Shown in pieces: positions 1 to 10,306 of a stretch of 64,000 nucleotides of DNA (positions are counted from its first letter, which is position 1; every line of letters begins with the position of its first letter). Below the pieces are notes generated by a model. It saw nothing but the letters and a program-made list of their open reading frames with translations. It was not told where the DNA came from and ran no database searches. Source of the stretch: Nakazawaea peltata. Its lineage: Eukaryota; Ascomycota; Pichiomycetes; Alaninales; Pachysolenaceae. The stretch lies in assembly GCA_001599355.1 (NCBI GenBank), contig BCGQ01000003.1, positions 498,468 through 562,467 on the forward strand. Direction: 5' to 3'. Position numbers and translations under genes: made by a program.

Positions 1-63
1 AATGCGTTGACTTCTCGGCCGAGTTGAATTCTAGAAGGGGGCGATTTTCCGAAACAGATCAGA

Positions 64-120
64 TGCAACGGCTAGCCAAGTGCAACGGCTCGCCAAGTGC
101 AACGGCTCGCCAAGTGCAAC
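64..120. repeat. 17-bp tandem repeat downstream of MCT1
   Basis: About 3.4 head-to-tail copies of a 17-bp unit (TGCAACGGCTCGCCAAG, first copy with one change) run from 64 to 120 and decay into CAAC-rich sequence. The array lies in the 3' flank of MCT1. No function is evident; it looks like a young minisatellite. Confidence 0.9.
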
Positions 121-196
121 TCACCAAACGCAACAACCAAGAACAACAATTAAACCAACCCACTACAAGACTAAAACTACACTAATTCAAACATAA

Positions 197-1219
197 TCAT
201 ACATTAATAACCAGTTTCATATCCTCTTCATTATCGAGCACATAACTATTAAAGCTCACTTTATGCGCTTTAAAGTAGCGATCTACTATATTTTTTGTTA
301 CAGGGCTGAAATTAATCACATTCAATGGGGTATCTTGGTTTATTTGGGCTTTGATGAGCAGATCAAGACACCCTTTGAAATTCACAGTGTTACTAGTCAC
401 ATCCACAATCTTATCAATGTAAGTCTGGGTATCTGTGACCACCGAGCAATCCAAATTTGAGATCGCCGGAATCGTCAATTCAGTAGAATTTTTACCCACC
501 ACAGAGAAACATTCTCGTAATTCTCTCTTTATTGGTTCTAGTACTGTGTTATGGAAAGGGATCGAAACTTGAAGATCCACTTTCTTTCTCAATCTAAATC
601 TTTTCTGTAACAAAGTAATTGCGTCAGCACATGCTCTTTCAGATCCAGAAATCACAACTTGCTCATCGCTATTAATGTTAGACACAGTTACTAAATCGCT
701 CATCTCATCCCTCAAAACTTGTAAGAAGGGTTCAAAGTCTTTACGTGCTACCATTAAAACGAACATTTTATACTTTTCTGTCTTGTTCTCTTGTATTATC
801 TGCTCCATGAGTTTACCACGTTTATGTGAAATGGCAATTCCATCTCCAAAACTTACCACTCCTTGTAAAACCAAGTTGGTGATTTCTCCCACTGAATGCC
901 CGATGGTGTAGGTGTTTTGAGGGTGGTTGTACAAATCATTTCCAAATTGGGTTTTGACAATAATTCTTTGAATCTGATTCAATAAAATGATCAACGGTTG
1001 CTGTACGGAGGTCAGTTGAAGATCCATTTCGACACTCTCTCCTGCCAAATACTTCGTTATAGGAAGCTTTGTGATGTCCTCGGTCAACAGTATCAGTTGT
1101 TTGACTTGGGGGTCGGAACCGGCTAATTTTCTGAAAAGTTCAACTGCATCTTTAGTCACAATCCCTTGTCCTGGTGTTATTATAGTTGTGAGAGTTCTTT
1201 TTGATATTCTAGAGAACAT
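197..1219 (-). CDS. MCT1: Mitochondrial malonyl-CoA:ACP transacylase (MCT1)
   Basis: 340 codons. The enzyme moves malonyl groups from CoA to mitochondrial acyl carrier protein in type II fatty acid synthesis, the route that supplies octanoate for lipoic acid. The nucleophile motif GHSVGE has its serine at about residue 109, and a conserved IPFH histidine lies near 221, as in the FabD family. The open frame extends upstream to 1336 only through a GTG. The first ATG at 1219 gives MFSRISKRTLTTI, a typical basic amphipathic mitochondrial presequence, and a length close to the S. cerevisiae protein (360 aa), so I chose it. ERT1 lies upstream on the same strand. The 190 bp ahead of the start carry five GGGCA pentamers (sense TGCCC). 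Confidence 0.88.
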   Translation of the reverse strand: MFSRISKRTLTTIITPGQGIVTKDAVELFRKLAGSDPQVKQLILLTEDITKLPITKYLAGESVEMDLQLTSVQQPLIILLNQIQRIIVKTQFGNDLYNHPQNTYTIGHSVGEITNLVLQGVVSFGDGIAISHKRGKLMEQIIQENKTEKYKMFVLMVARKDFEPFLQVLRDEMSDLVTVSNINSDEQVVISGSERACADAITLLQKRFRLRKKVDLQVSIPFHNTVLEPIKRELRECFSVVGKNSTELTIPAISNLDCSVVTDTQTYIDKIVDVTSNTVNFKGCLDLLIKAQINQDTPLNVINFSPVTKNIVDRYFKAHKVSFNSYVLDNEEDMKLVINV

Positions 1220-1447
1220 GGTTGGCCACTTTGCAGTCTCCAAATGAAAGGTAAAAGATTTGGTGAAGGTTGAAAAATATGGATAGGGGCAGATTTTCCG
1301 AGGAATCGAAGGCCCAATTAGGTAAGAGAAGGGCACACAAATATCCCCAGATTAAAATACAGTAGTTAACTAGTCAAAATGGGCAAGGACAAGGGCAAAC
1401 AAAGGGCAAGCTCATATCTACACCTAACTTAAAATACATTAATTGAT

Positions 1448-2992
1448 TTATTCAGAGATCGGAATGAAGTTACCGACAATACAACTAGGTATATTGTATC
1501 TGTCACGTCTAATAGTAAAGCTGAAACAGCAGTTTTTCTTTTTTCTTCCATCTTTAGTCTTTAATTTACAACTAGTTAAGACCAGTTTTTGGGTCTTATC
1601 AAACAGAATGGAGCCGTATTTCTCCCAGAAATTGACACTTGATTCCTCACTCATTAACTCATAGATAGTCAACTTTCCATTCTTCAAGTCATCGATACTC
1701 ACCTCGACCAATGAGGCAAATTCTTTGTTCCCACGGTAAATCTCTCCCGTACGACGCCAAAGACACAGAGGGATAGCCATCGATGTGAAGACTCTGTCAT
1801 AATCTAACAACATTCTTTCGAAACTTTCCTCCACCAAGATCAAATCTATATCCTTCAAAGTCTTTGCGATGGCTCTGAAAGCCGGTCTGAACACCGATAA
1901 CGGCTTCAAAATACGCTGTCTCGACGAAGGATTCATATGACTGTCCATGTATCGTTGTAAACGAGCATAACCTTCGGCATAATTATAAGGCTTCAACAAC
2001 CCAGCTTCCAATTTAGCATTAATAACCTGCTTCAATCTCTCTTCAGGGGAGATCTCGGTGGTTGGGTCAGCTGCTGTCAAGAAGAATTTATCACGAGCAT
2101 TATCTGTGATGACTGGAGTAACTTGGGCTGGTCTTTGCAGAACTTGAGATTGGACTGTGCTTGCATATGGAGACAGAGGGGATTTCAGAGGTATATCTTG
2201 AGGACCCAGCTGTTGAGGAACTTGTGAGTTGGGAATTACGTAATTTTGTAAACTTGCGTTGGACTGGAATTGACTCACTGGAGTTTTATATTGCTGTTGA
2301 ACTTGGGATGCTCGGTCAAATGAGTTCAAATTCAGTGAACTTGCATTCGCACTCATTGTAGAATCGATATTCTGCAATATCGGATCATTATTCATCGTAG
2401 TCAAGAATTCTGGATCGTCGATCATTTGCAAGAACTCATTTAAAGATGAGAATTCGGAACCTGCATGCTCTGAGAAGAACACCGGTTGCTGATTCAAGTA
2501 CAAAGATGAATGAGGAGCAGAAGAATCGGCGGTCTGGGCCGGGAAATTGGGTTTCTGTTCGGCATTAGGTACCACCATACTGACATCTGGAGCTCCGGGA
2601 GTTCCAGCTCTAGGAGTACTTGATCCAGATGAAGCGACATTCTCGGCGAACATCTTCTTCTGTCGCGAAGAGACCGGCTCGTCATAACACAAATGTCCTA
2701 TATTTCTCTTAATACATCTTTGACACGGTCTTGATTCATCACAGATCATATGTGATCTACGACAATAAACACACGCGATCACCACCTTTCTCTTTTTCTT
2801 GGTCGAAGAGTCTTTCTCCAGTTTAGGCTTTGATACTGGAGATTCATCACTCTTGGAATGATCTTTGAAGAGGGACATCGAGACGGGAACATTTTCCCCA
2901 CTTCCAGGCGCCGTTGTAACTTGGTCCAGTCCATTGCTTTCTCCATTGGGTGCTCCTGTCCCGGGGCTTATCCCGTTTGTATTTGACGACAT
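1448..2992 (-). CDS. ERT1: Zn2Cys6 activator of gluconeogenesis, ERT1/RDS2 type
   Basis: 514 aa nuclear transcription factor. A basic KKKRK stretch precedes a zinc cluster with six cysteines at about 74, 77, 84, 90, 93 and 102 (C-X2-C-X6-C-X5-C-X2-C-X8-C). The middle is rich in Gln, Ser and Asn. The last ~130 residues form a PAS-like domain (around IPLCLWRRTGEIYRGN), the layout of the ERT1/RDS2/AcuK/AcuM family that activates PCK1 and FBP1 on non-fermentable carbon. The frame runs upstream to 3010 but begins there with GTG; the first ATG is at 2992. S. cerevisiae has two paralogues (RDS2 and ERT1), and I cannot tell from one sequence which is the closer orthologue. Family assignment is strong, symbol moderate. 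Confidence 0.8.
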   Translation of the reverse strand: MSSNTNGISPGTGAPNGESNGLDQVTTAPGSGENVPVSMSLFKDHSKSDESPVSKPKLEKDSSTKKKRKVVIACVYCRRSHMICDESRPCQRCIKRNIGHLCYDEPVSSRQKKMFAENVASSGSSTPRAGTPGAPDVSMVVPNAEQKPNFPAQTADSSAPHSSLYLNQQPVFFSEHAGSEFSSLNEFLQMIDDPEFLTTMNNDPILQNIDSTMSANASSLNLNSFDRASQVQQQYKTPVSQFQSNASLQNYVIPNSQVPQQLGPQDIPLKSPLSPYASTVQSQVLQRPAQVTPVITDNARDKFFLTAADPTTEISPEERLKQVINAKLEAGLLKPYNYAEGYARLQRYMDSHMNPSSRQRILKPLSVFRPAFRAIAKTLKDIDLILVEESFERMLLDYDRVFTSMAIPLCLWRRTGEIYRGNKEFASLVEVSIDDLKNGKLTIYELMSEESSVNFWEKYGSILFDKTQKLVLTSCKLKTKDGRKKKNCCFSFTIRRDRYNIPSCIVGNFIPISE

Positions 2993-3250
2993 GTTTCTCA
3001 GTCTTTTCACTTCTCGTCACCACCTATCACCAATACCATGCAAGGTTATGTTATTTTGCAATCAATTGAGATCAGTATCACCTCCTCGAACGTCTTTGGC
3101 GTTTGTTGGTGAGTTTGTCTGGGGTAAAATTTTTAAAACCCCGGGAGTTTTGCTTAGTCTCGGGGAAAAGCGAGGAGCAGGCGGGAGTTGGTGAGGGGAA
3201 TGTAGCAATTTACGAAAATAACCCGGAGTTTCGAATGCACATGGAATTGA

Positions 3251-3787
3251 CTATAAATAAGAGCGATCTAAGGTGATTATTGGGGGTGTAATTGGGGTGG
3301 ATGGTGATGATTCTTTGGAAGGTGGAATATGTAAGAATTTGACATTTGGTGGGAGAGAATCGAGAGGTGTTTCTGGAGAATCAAATTCAAGATCGTCATC
3401 TTCGTCACACGACGATACCGAAAGTGGTGGAACTAAGCGAGTGACAGGTTCATTATCAGACTCGGATGACATCGAGCTGTATTGTAGTATGGAATTTGGA
3501 TCAAGTGAGCTTGAACTAGAAATTGTATGTAAAAAAACAACCAAATCAGCTCGTCTTTGCTCGGATATATGCACTATATTTTTCCGTAGGAAGAAATCAA
3601 CAAGTATGGACTCGTCTATTTGATCTAATTCTGATCTCGTATAATGTTGTAAATATGCATTCCAAAGCAGTTCAAATTTTGCAAAAGTCAATTTGTCACC
3701 TTTAAATTCACAATGCTCCAATAAATTGGTTAACAAACTCAAATGAAGCTTATTTTGTTTAAGCTTCTGAAGGAAACCTTGGGTCAT
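3251..3787 (-). CDS. Uncharacterised 178-aa protein with acidic Ser-rich C-terminal half
   Basis: I do not recognise this protein. The first ~90 residues look helical and folded (LLTNLLEHCEFKGDKLTFAK, then FELLWNAYLQHY). The rest is serine-, proline- and acid-rich (CDEDDDLEFDSPETP) and probably disordered, with several SP/TP sites. It starts with ATG at 3787 and is divergent from RPL5, sharing a 471-bp promoter region with it. No signal peptide or membrane segment is visible. Its codon use looks ordinary and the frame is clean across 536 bp, so I think it is real, but the role is unknown. Confidence 0.6.
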   Translation of the reverse strand: MTQGFLQKLKQNKLHLSLLTNLLEHCEFKGDKLTFAKFELLWNAYLQHYTRSELDQIDESILVDFFLRKNIVHISEQRRADLVVFLHTISSSSSLDPNSILQYSSMSSESDNEPVTRLVPPLSVSSCDEDDDLEFDSPETPLDSLPPNVKFLHIPPSKESSPSTPITPPIITLDRSYL

Positions 3788-4258
3788 CTCAAAGCATCAA
3801 GTAGATTTGATCAAATTCAACTCAACCAATTTCAAACTAACTCAGCCAGACAACAACCTTGACTTTATATAAATTTTAGTCCCTCAAATGATCTTGGCAC
3901 TCATCAGTTATCTTCCGCAAATACTGCCTACCTAAAATGTTACATTACCAGAGCCATCTCATAAGATTTCCTAATTAGGACATGGGCTGCGCTTCTTATC
4001 ATGAAGAATGACAAAAAGAGATGCTGAGCCCTGCTGAGCCACACAGCAAAATAATACAACATGAAAGGTCGTGTGCAGTCCTAAATATCTATTCTCAAAT
4101 GTACGCAAGCATCTCAGTAAATTCCGTACCACTCACTCAAATTTTTCCCTCATTGCAAAAATTTTTCACCTAGCGCTAACTGAAAAAAAATTTTCTTTCA
4201 TATTTTTATTCAATTCATTAGAAAGATCACGATATCATCGATATACTAATTATACAAA
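3788..4258. promoter_or_regulatory. Divergent promoter region, unknown gene and RPL5
   Basis: 471 bp between divergent starts. Close to RPL5 there are T-rich stretches and a TGAAAAATTTTT element on the minus strand (4157-4168), with a similar TGAAAAAAAATTTTC at 4181-4195. These resemble the ribosome-biogenesis RRPE element. No clear Rap1 or Tbf1 site was recognised. Confidence 0.5.
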
Positions 4259-5152
4259 ATGGCTTTCGCTAACCCAGTTAAGACCTCTGCTTACTCCTCC
4301 CGTTACCAAACTCCTTTCAGAAGAAGAGCTGAAGGTAAGACCGACTACTACCAAAGAAAGAGATTAGTCGCTCAACACAAGGCCAAGTACGCTTCTCCAA
4401 AGTACAGATTGGTTGTTAGATTCACCAACAAGGACATCATTGCCCAAATTGTTTCTTCCACCATCACTGGTGACATTGTTTTGGCTGCTGCTTACGCCCA
4501 TGAGTTGCCAAGATACGGTATCAACCACGGTTTGACCAACTGGTCTGCTGCTTACGCTGTCGGTTTGTTGATCGCCAGAAGAACTTTGCAAAAGTTGAAG
4601 TTGGACGAGACCTACACCGGTGTTGAGGAAGTTGAAGGTGAGTTCGAGTTGACTGAGGCTGTTGAGGATGCTCCAAGACCATTCAAGGTCTTCTTGGATG
4701 TTGGTTTGCAAAGAGCCACCACCGGTGCCAGAGTCTTCGGTGCTTTGAAGGGTGCTTCCGACGGTGGTTTGTATGTTCCACACTCTCCAAACAGATTCCC
4801 AGGTTGGGATATCGAAGGTGAGGAATTGGACGCTGAGTTGTTGAGAAAGTACATCTTCGGTGGTCACGTTGCTGAGTACATGGAAGAGTTGGCTGACGAT
4901 GATGAAGAGAAGTTCAGAGAGTTGTTCAAGGGTTACTTGGCTGATGACATCGATGCCGATGCCGTTGAAGACATCTACACTGAGGCTCACGAGGCTATCA
5001 GAGCTGACCCATCCTTCAAGCCAACTGAGAAGAAGTTCACCAAGGAGCAATACGCTGCTGAGTCCAAGAAGTTCAGACAAGTTAAGTTGACCCGTGAGGA
5101 GAGACAAGCTAGAATTGCTGAGAAGATTGCTGCTTTCAAGGCCGAGAACTAA
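4259..5152 (+). CDS. RPL5: 60S ribosomal protein L5 (uL18)
   Basis: 297 aa, the same length as yeast Rpl5. It binds 5S rRNA and, with Rpl11, forms the 5S RNP loaded into the pre-60S subunit by Syo1 and the Rpf2-Rrs1 complex. The family signature is evident throughout: KTSAYSSRYQTPFRRRAEGK at the N-terminus, DYYQRKRLVAQHK, the RRTLQKLKLDETY block and FKVFLDVGLQRATTGARVF. Codon use is extremely biased (TTG, AGA, CCA, GGT, AAG), as expected for one of the most expressed genes, and this bias creates a long antisense open frame that I reject. No intron. The start ATG at 4259 follows an A-rich leader (ACAAAATGG). Confidence 0.98.
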   Translation: MAFANPVKTSAYSSRYQTPFRRRAEGKTDYYQRKRLVAQHKAKYASPKYRLVVRFTNKDIIAQIVSSTITGDIVLAAAYAHELPRYGINHGLTNWSAAYAVGLLIARRTLQKLKLDETYTGVEEVEGEFELTEAVEDAPRPFKVFLDVGLQRATTGARVFGALKGASDGGLYVPHSPNRFPGWDIEGEELDAELLRKYIFGGHVAEYMEELADDDEEKFRELFKGYLADDIDADAVEDIYTEAHEAIRADPSFKPTEKKFTKEQYAAESKKFRQVKLTREERQARIAEKIAAFKAEN

Positions 5153-6163
5153 GTTAATTAACTTCTTGTATAGTAGCAGTTTAATAGTGATATTTAACTT
5201 TTCGAAAGTGTAGAGATTAGGAGATTAGAATGGAGAACAACCATCGTAGAGAGTAACCTTGGAACTCTGTGACCATGATGAGCAAAATACTAATTTTAAG
5301 TTTGAAGTGAAAAAGGGGCATAATAATGGAGAATAGGAGATACTTTGTGTAGGGCAAGAAGGCAATAAGGGCAAGAATACGAAAAGAAAGCCAAGAGTGT
5401 AGTGAATGTAACAATTTTCAGAGTGAAGTGTACAGAGAGGGCAGAAGGCAGAACTAACAAAAGATTATAGTAGAGAGAAGTATAAACAGGAGTTAAATAG
5501 GGCACGGTCATGCTAAGGAGTATAGTTGGTAGATTGAGGGGTAAGAACAGAGGGGACATAAACAAGGAGACATAAACAAGGAGACATAAAGCAGCAGACA
5601 TCAATTTAATTAGATTTCTTCAAATGTAGCATTATATGTAGTTTATGTTGATGGTATTTTGAGGAGTTGATTTTATCTATCACTTTTCATCCTCTCATTT
5701 CTATGCCCTATAGATCACCCCTATGGGCTACCTTTGTGTGCACTTCTAAGCACTTTTCTGACTACCTCGTTTTCTGCCCTATTCTCACTATTGTGCCCCA
5801 GATTCTTTTTTGTTGCCCCGTCACCGCTTGGCATTAACTCCGTCTCCTTTTTTCGTCTCCTCTTTTCGTCTCCTCTTTTCGTCCCCTTTTTTTCCGTCTT
5901 CTTCTCCGTTAAAGACGCCAAATCTCAGCAAACTACGAAAGTGTCCACATGGGAGGGCAAATTTTTACGATTTTGAACTCATTTGTGCCCTCTCCCCCTC
6001 TAACTCACACTCTTTCCCCCCCTTTCCTCTTTTTCCTCCACTTTTGCCCTCTGCCCTCGTTCCCTACAGCAAATAACGTCATAAAAACTCGCTTGTCTCC
6101 TTGATTGAAAAGGAGGCGAAACAAGAAGGAAGCAACGGCGGTATCGAATTGACCTGAAAATTG
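5153..6163. other. Intergenic region, RPL5 3' flank and GIP3 leader
   Basis: 1.0 kb with no gene I can support. The 3' flank of RPL5 begins with the palindrome AAGTTAATTAACTT. From about 5310 to 5510 the plus strand is purine-rich with several GGGCA pentamers. From 5700 to 6060 it switches to a long C/T-rich tract with seven TGCCC (near 5704, 5775, 5794, 5814, 5986, 6045 and 6052), ending about 100 bp before the GIP3 start. The short open frames here are low-complexity by-products of that tract. Confidence 0.6.
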
Positions 6164-9100
6164 ATGCCACAACCAACCGATCCAAACGCTAATCCACCAC
6201 CGGCTGATGTGCCCGCCATTGGCGACTCCATTGGTGATGGCATCGGTCAGGATTCTGTCGCCACAACACTCCCCTCCTCAGCCCCTTCACATCCCGTCAT
6301 TTCCACGCTGCCTTTAGACTTCGACTCAGGTGTTTCGAATGGTGATGTTGACTGGTTGTTCAGGGGCAAGGCAAGTAAGAAGCTCGCGAAGAAGAAGCCG
6401 GAGTTGAATAAGGATTTGAATTTGAACTTTGCTAAACAACAGCAGCAACAGCTGCTGCTGAGGCTGAGGGAGTCTCAATTGACTGAACTGTTGAAGGGTG
6501 CTCGGCCTGATGCCAATGGCAGTCCTAATGGAAGCGCCACTGAGACCGCCCAGCTGAGCGCGCAACCAAGCGCCGGATCAAGCGCTGGTCCAAACGCCAC
6601 ACCAAAAAAAGAACCATTAAAACCCGCCCTCATCAATCCAGTGGCGTCTTCACAGCCACAATCTTCAGCCCAACTGTCTGGCTCAGACACCATCTCGGGC
6701 GTATCCGGTTCTGGCTCCGGTTCGGGTGTCTCCGGTTCCACTAACACCACTCCTACTACTCGTCTGAGATCTCATAGTGACTCGGCTAAATCGTTATCGA
6801 TCGGTAAACAAAGATCAACCACGCTGGCCGACTCAAAATCTCCCCTCTCGAGCTCTCTTCCTCGGCAACCGCAAAGGAGATCCACTGATGGAGGTTTCAC
6901 ATCTATTAGTCCCTCATCTTCTTCGGGTTCAAACCCTCTGACTACAGGGAAGAAGAATTTATTCAGTTCTATTTCATCTAAATTTAAGCCAGTTGCAGCA
7001 TCGACCTCTCAGCCATCGTCTAATGAAAGTTCGAATGGTTCTGGGTCTGTAAATATAACGCCTCTGAAAAAGACGGCACCTTCATCTGCTACTGGGTCTG
7101 TTCCAGCTACTCCTCCAGAACAGAAAGGTTTATTTGGGATTCGTAGAAGACTTAGTGTTTCGAAGAGTACTCCAACACTGGCACCTGTGACACCTAAGGC
7201 TGAGCATTCAAGTCATTCGGGCCATTCAGGTCATTCAGCTCACCCAGTTCATTCAGGTCATTCAGGTCATTCAGGTCACTCAGCTCATTCATCCCACTCA
7301 ACCTCAGACTCCCATCATCAAAATACCACACCAAAAACACAAAAAACTCCCTCATTCAACTCAATCAAGTTAAAACGTGTCACTTTCGCTTTAGAAAAGT
7401 TAACTGATGACCCACAACAACAAATCCCAAGTAGAAACCCTAAGAAAGGTAACGTTTTAGTTCCAGAAGATCTTTTAGGTGAACCAGCAAGATTGTCGAT
7501 AGGGATAGCAGACTCAAATAACAGTGTCCAGTCAGGCAAACGTCCTTCTGTAGATAAAGATGTCTTGAGAATTGCATATCAAGCTCAAAAAGAGGCATTG
7601 ATCGAGTCGGAGAAACATGCTCAGGAACTGCATCTTGCTGCCCAAAGAATGGCCAAAGAAGTAAGTTCCTTCAGGTTCAGTAAATCTTCAAAGCAGAAGG
7701 AAGATCCCCAAGAAGATGAGGGTCTGAATTTCATTCATACTCCTCTCAATTTACACAACATTGATAACCCATTACATCATCATATTGATTATTTTGGAGG
7801 AGAGACAGAGACAACAGAGCCAGATCATGCAAATACTTCACCTGAAACTTCTCAAGATACTCCTAAAGATCTTCCATTGGAAACAGTATACACCAGATGC
7901 TGTCATTTAAGAGAGATCTTACCCATCCCAGCAACTCTTAAACAGTTGAAAAACAAATCCAAACCATTGACTGTTCTCAAGATGTTGAACCCAAAACCAA
8001 CTCTTATTGATATCTTGTCATTCTCTGACTTCTTAGCGATCATCCCAGTGGTTACCTTGATCTTTGACAATGTCACGATCGACACTGAGATGCTCAAGAT
8101 CATTCTTTCATCGGTTGCCAAGTCGAAATATTTGGAGAAATTGTCATTGAGAAATGTAGCTATTGATCTGGAAGGTTGGCTTTATCTTTGTAAATTCCTC
8201 ACAGTTTCAACTTCACTTATCAAATTGGATATTTCACAGCAAAGAATTAAGGCTGATACACCAAAGAATATGCATCGTTCAGAGATGAATTGGGACTTGT
8301 TCAATGAGGCTTTGATACGTAGAGGAGGACTCGAAGAGCTCGTCATCAACGGATGCAAACTCACCGATGAAACTTTCAAATCTTTGATCGAAAGTGGAAT
8401 CTCCATCTCCACAAAGAGATTGGGTGTAGCTGCTACAAATTTGAACGTCACCAAGTCGGAATGTTTAGCTTCATGGATTACTAAAGATACTTGTACTTGT
8501 ATTGGTATTGATATTGCATTTAATGATATGAGTAACGGGCAAATGAAACCGTTCATTGACTCATTGAATGAGAATACCAAGTTGATGTTCTTCTCATTGA
8601 ATTCGACTAACGTTTCTGTGGCTGATGCTGAGCTGATGATCAAGAAACTCTCAACATTAAAGAATTTGAGATTCCTCGATCTTAGTAATATTCCTCATTG
8701 TTTCCCTGACATTATCAAGATCTTAAGTGAATGGTTACCTAAGTTTCCTGATTTGAAACGTATTCATTTCGAATTGGATGAGTTGACGGCTCCAGAATTA
8801 GTTGCCATAGCCAATATTTTACCTAAATGTAAGAGTTTGATCCATGCTTCATTCCTTGGACACAAAGATATCGAGTATGCTACTGCTGTGGCTTTATACA
8901 GTGCCATCAAACTCTCATCAATCTATACTTTGGACATTGATTATGATTTGATTCCTGAAGATTTGTCTTCCAAGATTGCTTTATATCTTATGATCAATAT
9001 GGAGAAGTCTATGAATAAGGACTTGGACTTTGAGTATGAGAGAAGTGATGAGGAATTGATGTTCGATGGGTCCTTGATCACCCAGGCTGCTGAGAATTTG

Positions 9101-10168
9101 TTGGTGAATAAGGCGCCGGAGCTGAAGCAACAACCACAGAAACGTACTGAAGAGTACTCTAAGGAAATCATCACTAAGGCATTAGTTGAGAAAACAACCA
9201 GAGTTCGTAAAGATATTCACAAACAAATGGATAAATTATTCGACCTAAGAATGAAGGGCCAATTATCATTAGAAGGTAAAGAGACTTTGATTAGATTCTG
9301 TTTATTGGATAGTTCGCTTGAGAAAGTGGTAAGTATTTTCGAAGAAGAAGATGGGGCACCTGAGACTCCAGCAGTATCTCAGATTGCTCCAGGAGTTGGC
9401 GCAGAAGAGCATATGCATAAAGTTTCTTCAGATATTTTAGAAGCTGGTCCAATTGTATCACCTAATGTGACCACCACTGGGCCTCAAAATTCGTACTTCC
9501 CAATGTCGATCCCACCTCAAGTTGGATCCACTGAACAACCACATTTGGTCGTCACAGACTCCAATAAAGAAGGTGAAGATGTGCCTATTGATCAAAGTAC
9601 AGGAAGACCAGTGTTATTCAGGAAACTTTCACATACTTCTGAGCATGCAAAGAAACAAGAGGAAGAAGAAGGAGAGTTCCATAAATGGGGATTTTTCATC
9701 CAGAATTCGTTGTTCCCAGACTCGAAAAAGGCCAGTAGTAGTCCAACTCCAACTCAACTGCCTGTCACTAATCAAAGTCCAGCTCAACTGCTGACTCCAA
9801 CCACCGTTAAAAAGTTGAGCATCTTACCTTCTGGACAAGAATTAAGAGAGATGATTTTACGGGCTAAAAGTTCTCAGAAACTTAATGATTTAATCGATAA
9901 ATTCAATACCGATCATAATCAAGATATCAAGATTGAAGATTTATATAATACACTTATTATCCAGCAGCAACAACAGCAAGGGGACGAGACTGGGGAAGCA
10001 TTGGATCCTGATAATGCTCGTCTTTCATTACTGACACCTCCATTGGTCTCAGCTACATCACCTCTGTTTGCACCAGGATCACCAAGGTCGATTAATTCAT
10101 TTGAATTGGATGAAGCTTATGATAAATTATTGAATGAAGTTGATAGGGTGAGGTCACATAAGACATAG
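6164..10168 (+). CDS. GIP3: Leucine-rich-repeat PP1-interacting protein, GIP3/HER1 type
   Basis: 1334 aa. Residues 1 to ~400 are Ser/Pro/Gly-rich and disordered, with Gln runs and a histidine-rich stretch of HSGHS/HSAHS repeats near 350-375. An RVTF motif at residues 405-408 (KLKRVTFALEKL) fits the RVxF docking site for protein phosphatase 1 (Glc7). The following block KLTDDPQQQIPSRNPKKGN looks family-conserved. Residues ~585-945 form irregular leucine-rich repeats, then a disordered tail follows. S. cerevisiae has two paralogues, GIP3 (a Glc7 regulator) and HER1; this looks like the single pre-duplication form. The ATG at 6164 is used; the codon before it is TTG. Identification rests on remembered family features, so the symbol is moderately sure. 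Confidence 0.65.
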   Translation: MPQPTDPNANPPPADVPAIGDSIGDGIGQDSVATTLPSSAPSHPVISTLPLDFDSGVSNGDVDWLFRGKASKKLAKKKPELNKDLNLNFAKQQQQQLLLRLRESQLTELLKGARPDANGSPNGSATETAQLSAQPSAGSSAGPNATPKKEPLKPALINPVASSQPQSSAQLSGSDTISGVSGSGSGSGVSGSTNTTPTTRLRSHSDSAKSLSIGKQRSTTLADSKSPLSSSLPRQPQRRSTDGGFTSISPSSSSGSNPLTTGKKNLFSSISSKFKPVAASTSQPSSNESSNGSGSVNITPLKKTAPSSATGSVPATPPEQKGLFGIRRRLSVSKSTPTLAPVTPKAEHSSHSGHSGHSAHPVHSGHSGHSGHSAHSSHSTSDSHHQNTTPKTQKTPSFNSIKLKRVTFALEKLTDDPQQQIPSRNPKKGNVLVPEDLLGEPARLSIGIADSNNSVQSGKRPSVDKDVLRIAYQAQKEALIESEKHAQELHLAAQRMAKEVSSFRFSKSSKQKEDPQEDEGLNFIHTPLNLHNIDNPLHHHIDYFGGETETTEPDHANTSPETSQDTPKDLPLETVYTRCCHLREILPIPATLKQLKNKSKPLTVLKMLNPKPTLIDILSFSDFLAIIPVVTLIFDNVTIDTEMLKIILSSVAKSKYLEKLSLRNVAIDLEGWLYLCKFLTVSTSLIKLDISQQRIKADTPKNMHRSEMNWDLFNEALIRRGGLEELVINGCKLTDETFKSLIESGISISTKRLGVAATNLNVTKSECLASWITKDTCTCIGIDIAFNDMSNGQMKPFIDSLNENTKLMFFSLNSTNVSVADAELMIKKLSTLKNLRFLDLSNIPHCFPDIIKILSEWLPKFPDLKRIHFELDELTAPELVAIANILPKCKSLIHASFLGHKDIEYATAVALYSAIKLSSIYTLDIDYDLIPEDLSSKIALYLMINMEKSMNKDLDFEYERSDEELMFDGSLITQAAENLLVNKAPELKQQPQKRTEEYSKEIITKALVEKTTRVRKDIHKQMDKLFDLRMKGQLSLEGKETLIRFCLLDSSLEKVVSIFEEEDGAPETPAVSQIAPGVGAEEHMHKVSSDILEAGPIVSPNVTTTGPQNSYFPMSIPPQVGSTEQPHLVVTDSNKEGEDVPIDQSTGRPVLFRKLSHTSEHAKKQEEEEGEFHKWGFFIQNSLFPDSKKASSSPTPTQLPVTNQSPAQLLTPTTVKKLSILPSGQELREMILRAKSSQKLNDLIDKFNTDHNQDIKIEDLYNTLIIQQQQQQGDETGEALDPDNARLSLLTPPLVSATSPLFAPGSPRSINSFELDEAYDKLLNEVDRVRSHKT
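7201..7320 (+). repeat. His-Ser-Gly coding minisatellite in GIP3
   Basis: Tandem 9-bp units (variants of CATTCAGGT) encode about ten HSG/HSA triplets inside the disordered region of the GIP3-like gene. Copies differ at third positions, so the array is moderately old. Its length probably varies between strains. Confidence 0.85.
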
Positions 10169-10306
10169 TATAGCACACCGACCAGCACAAACCACCATCT
10201 CCCATTTCCCAATCCAAATTCCTCTACATATTACAGTCCATGTCTGTACTCCTGTATATCACAACTCTACTCTCATTTACATCTACTCTCAATATATCAC
10301 AATGCA

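Noticed and set aside
4364-5107. 247-codon open frame antisense to RPL5
   Set aside because: It follows from the strong codon bias of RPL5; composition is Leu/Ser/Val-rich with no family resemblance.
5296-6076. Several open frames of 60-100 codons between RPL5 and GIP3
   Set aside because: They arise from C/T- or G/A-rich tracts, are low-complexity and overlap one another on both strands.
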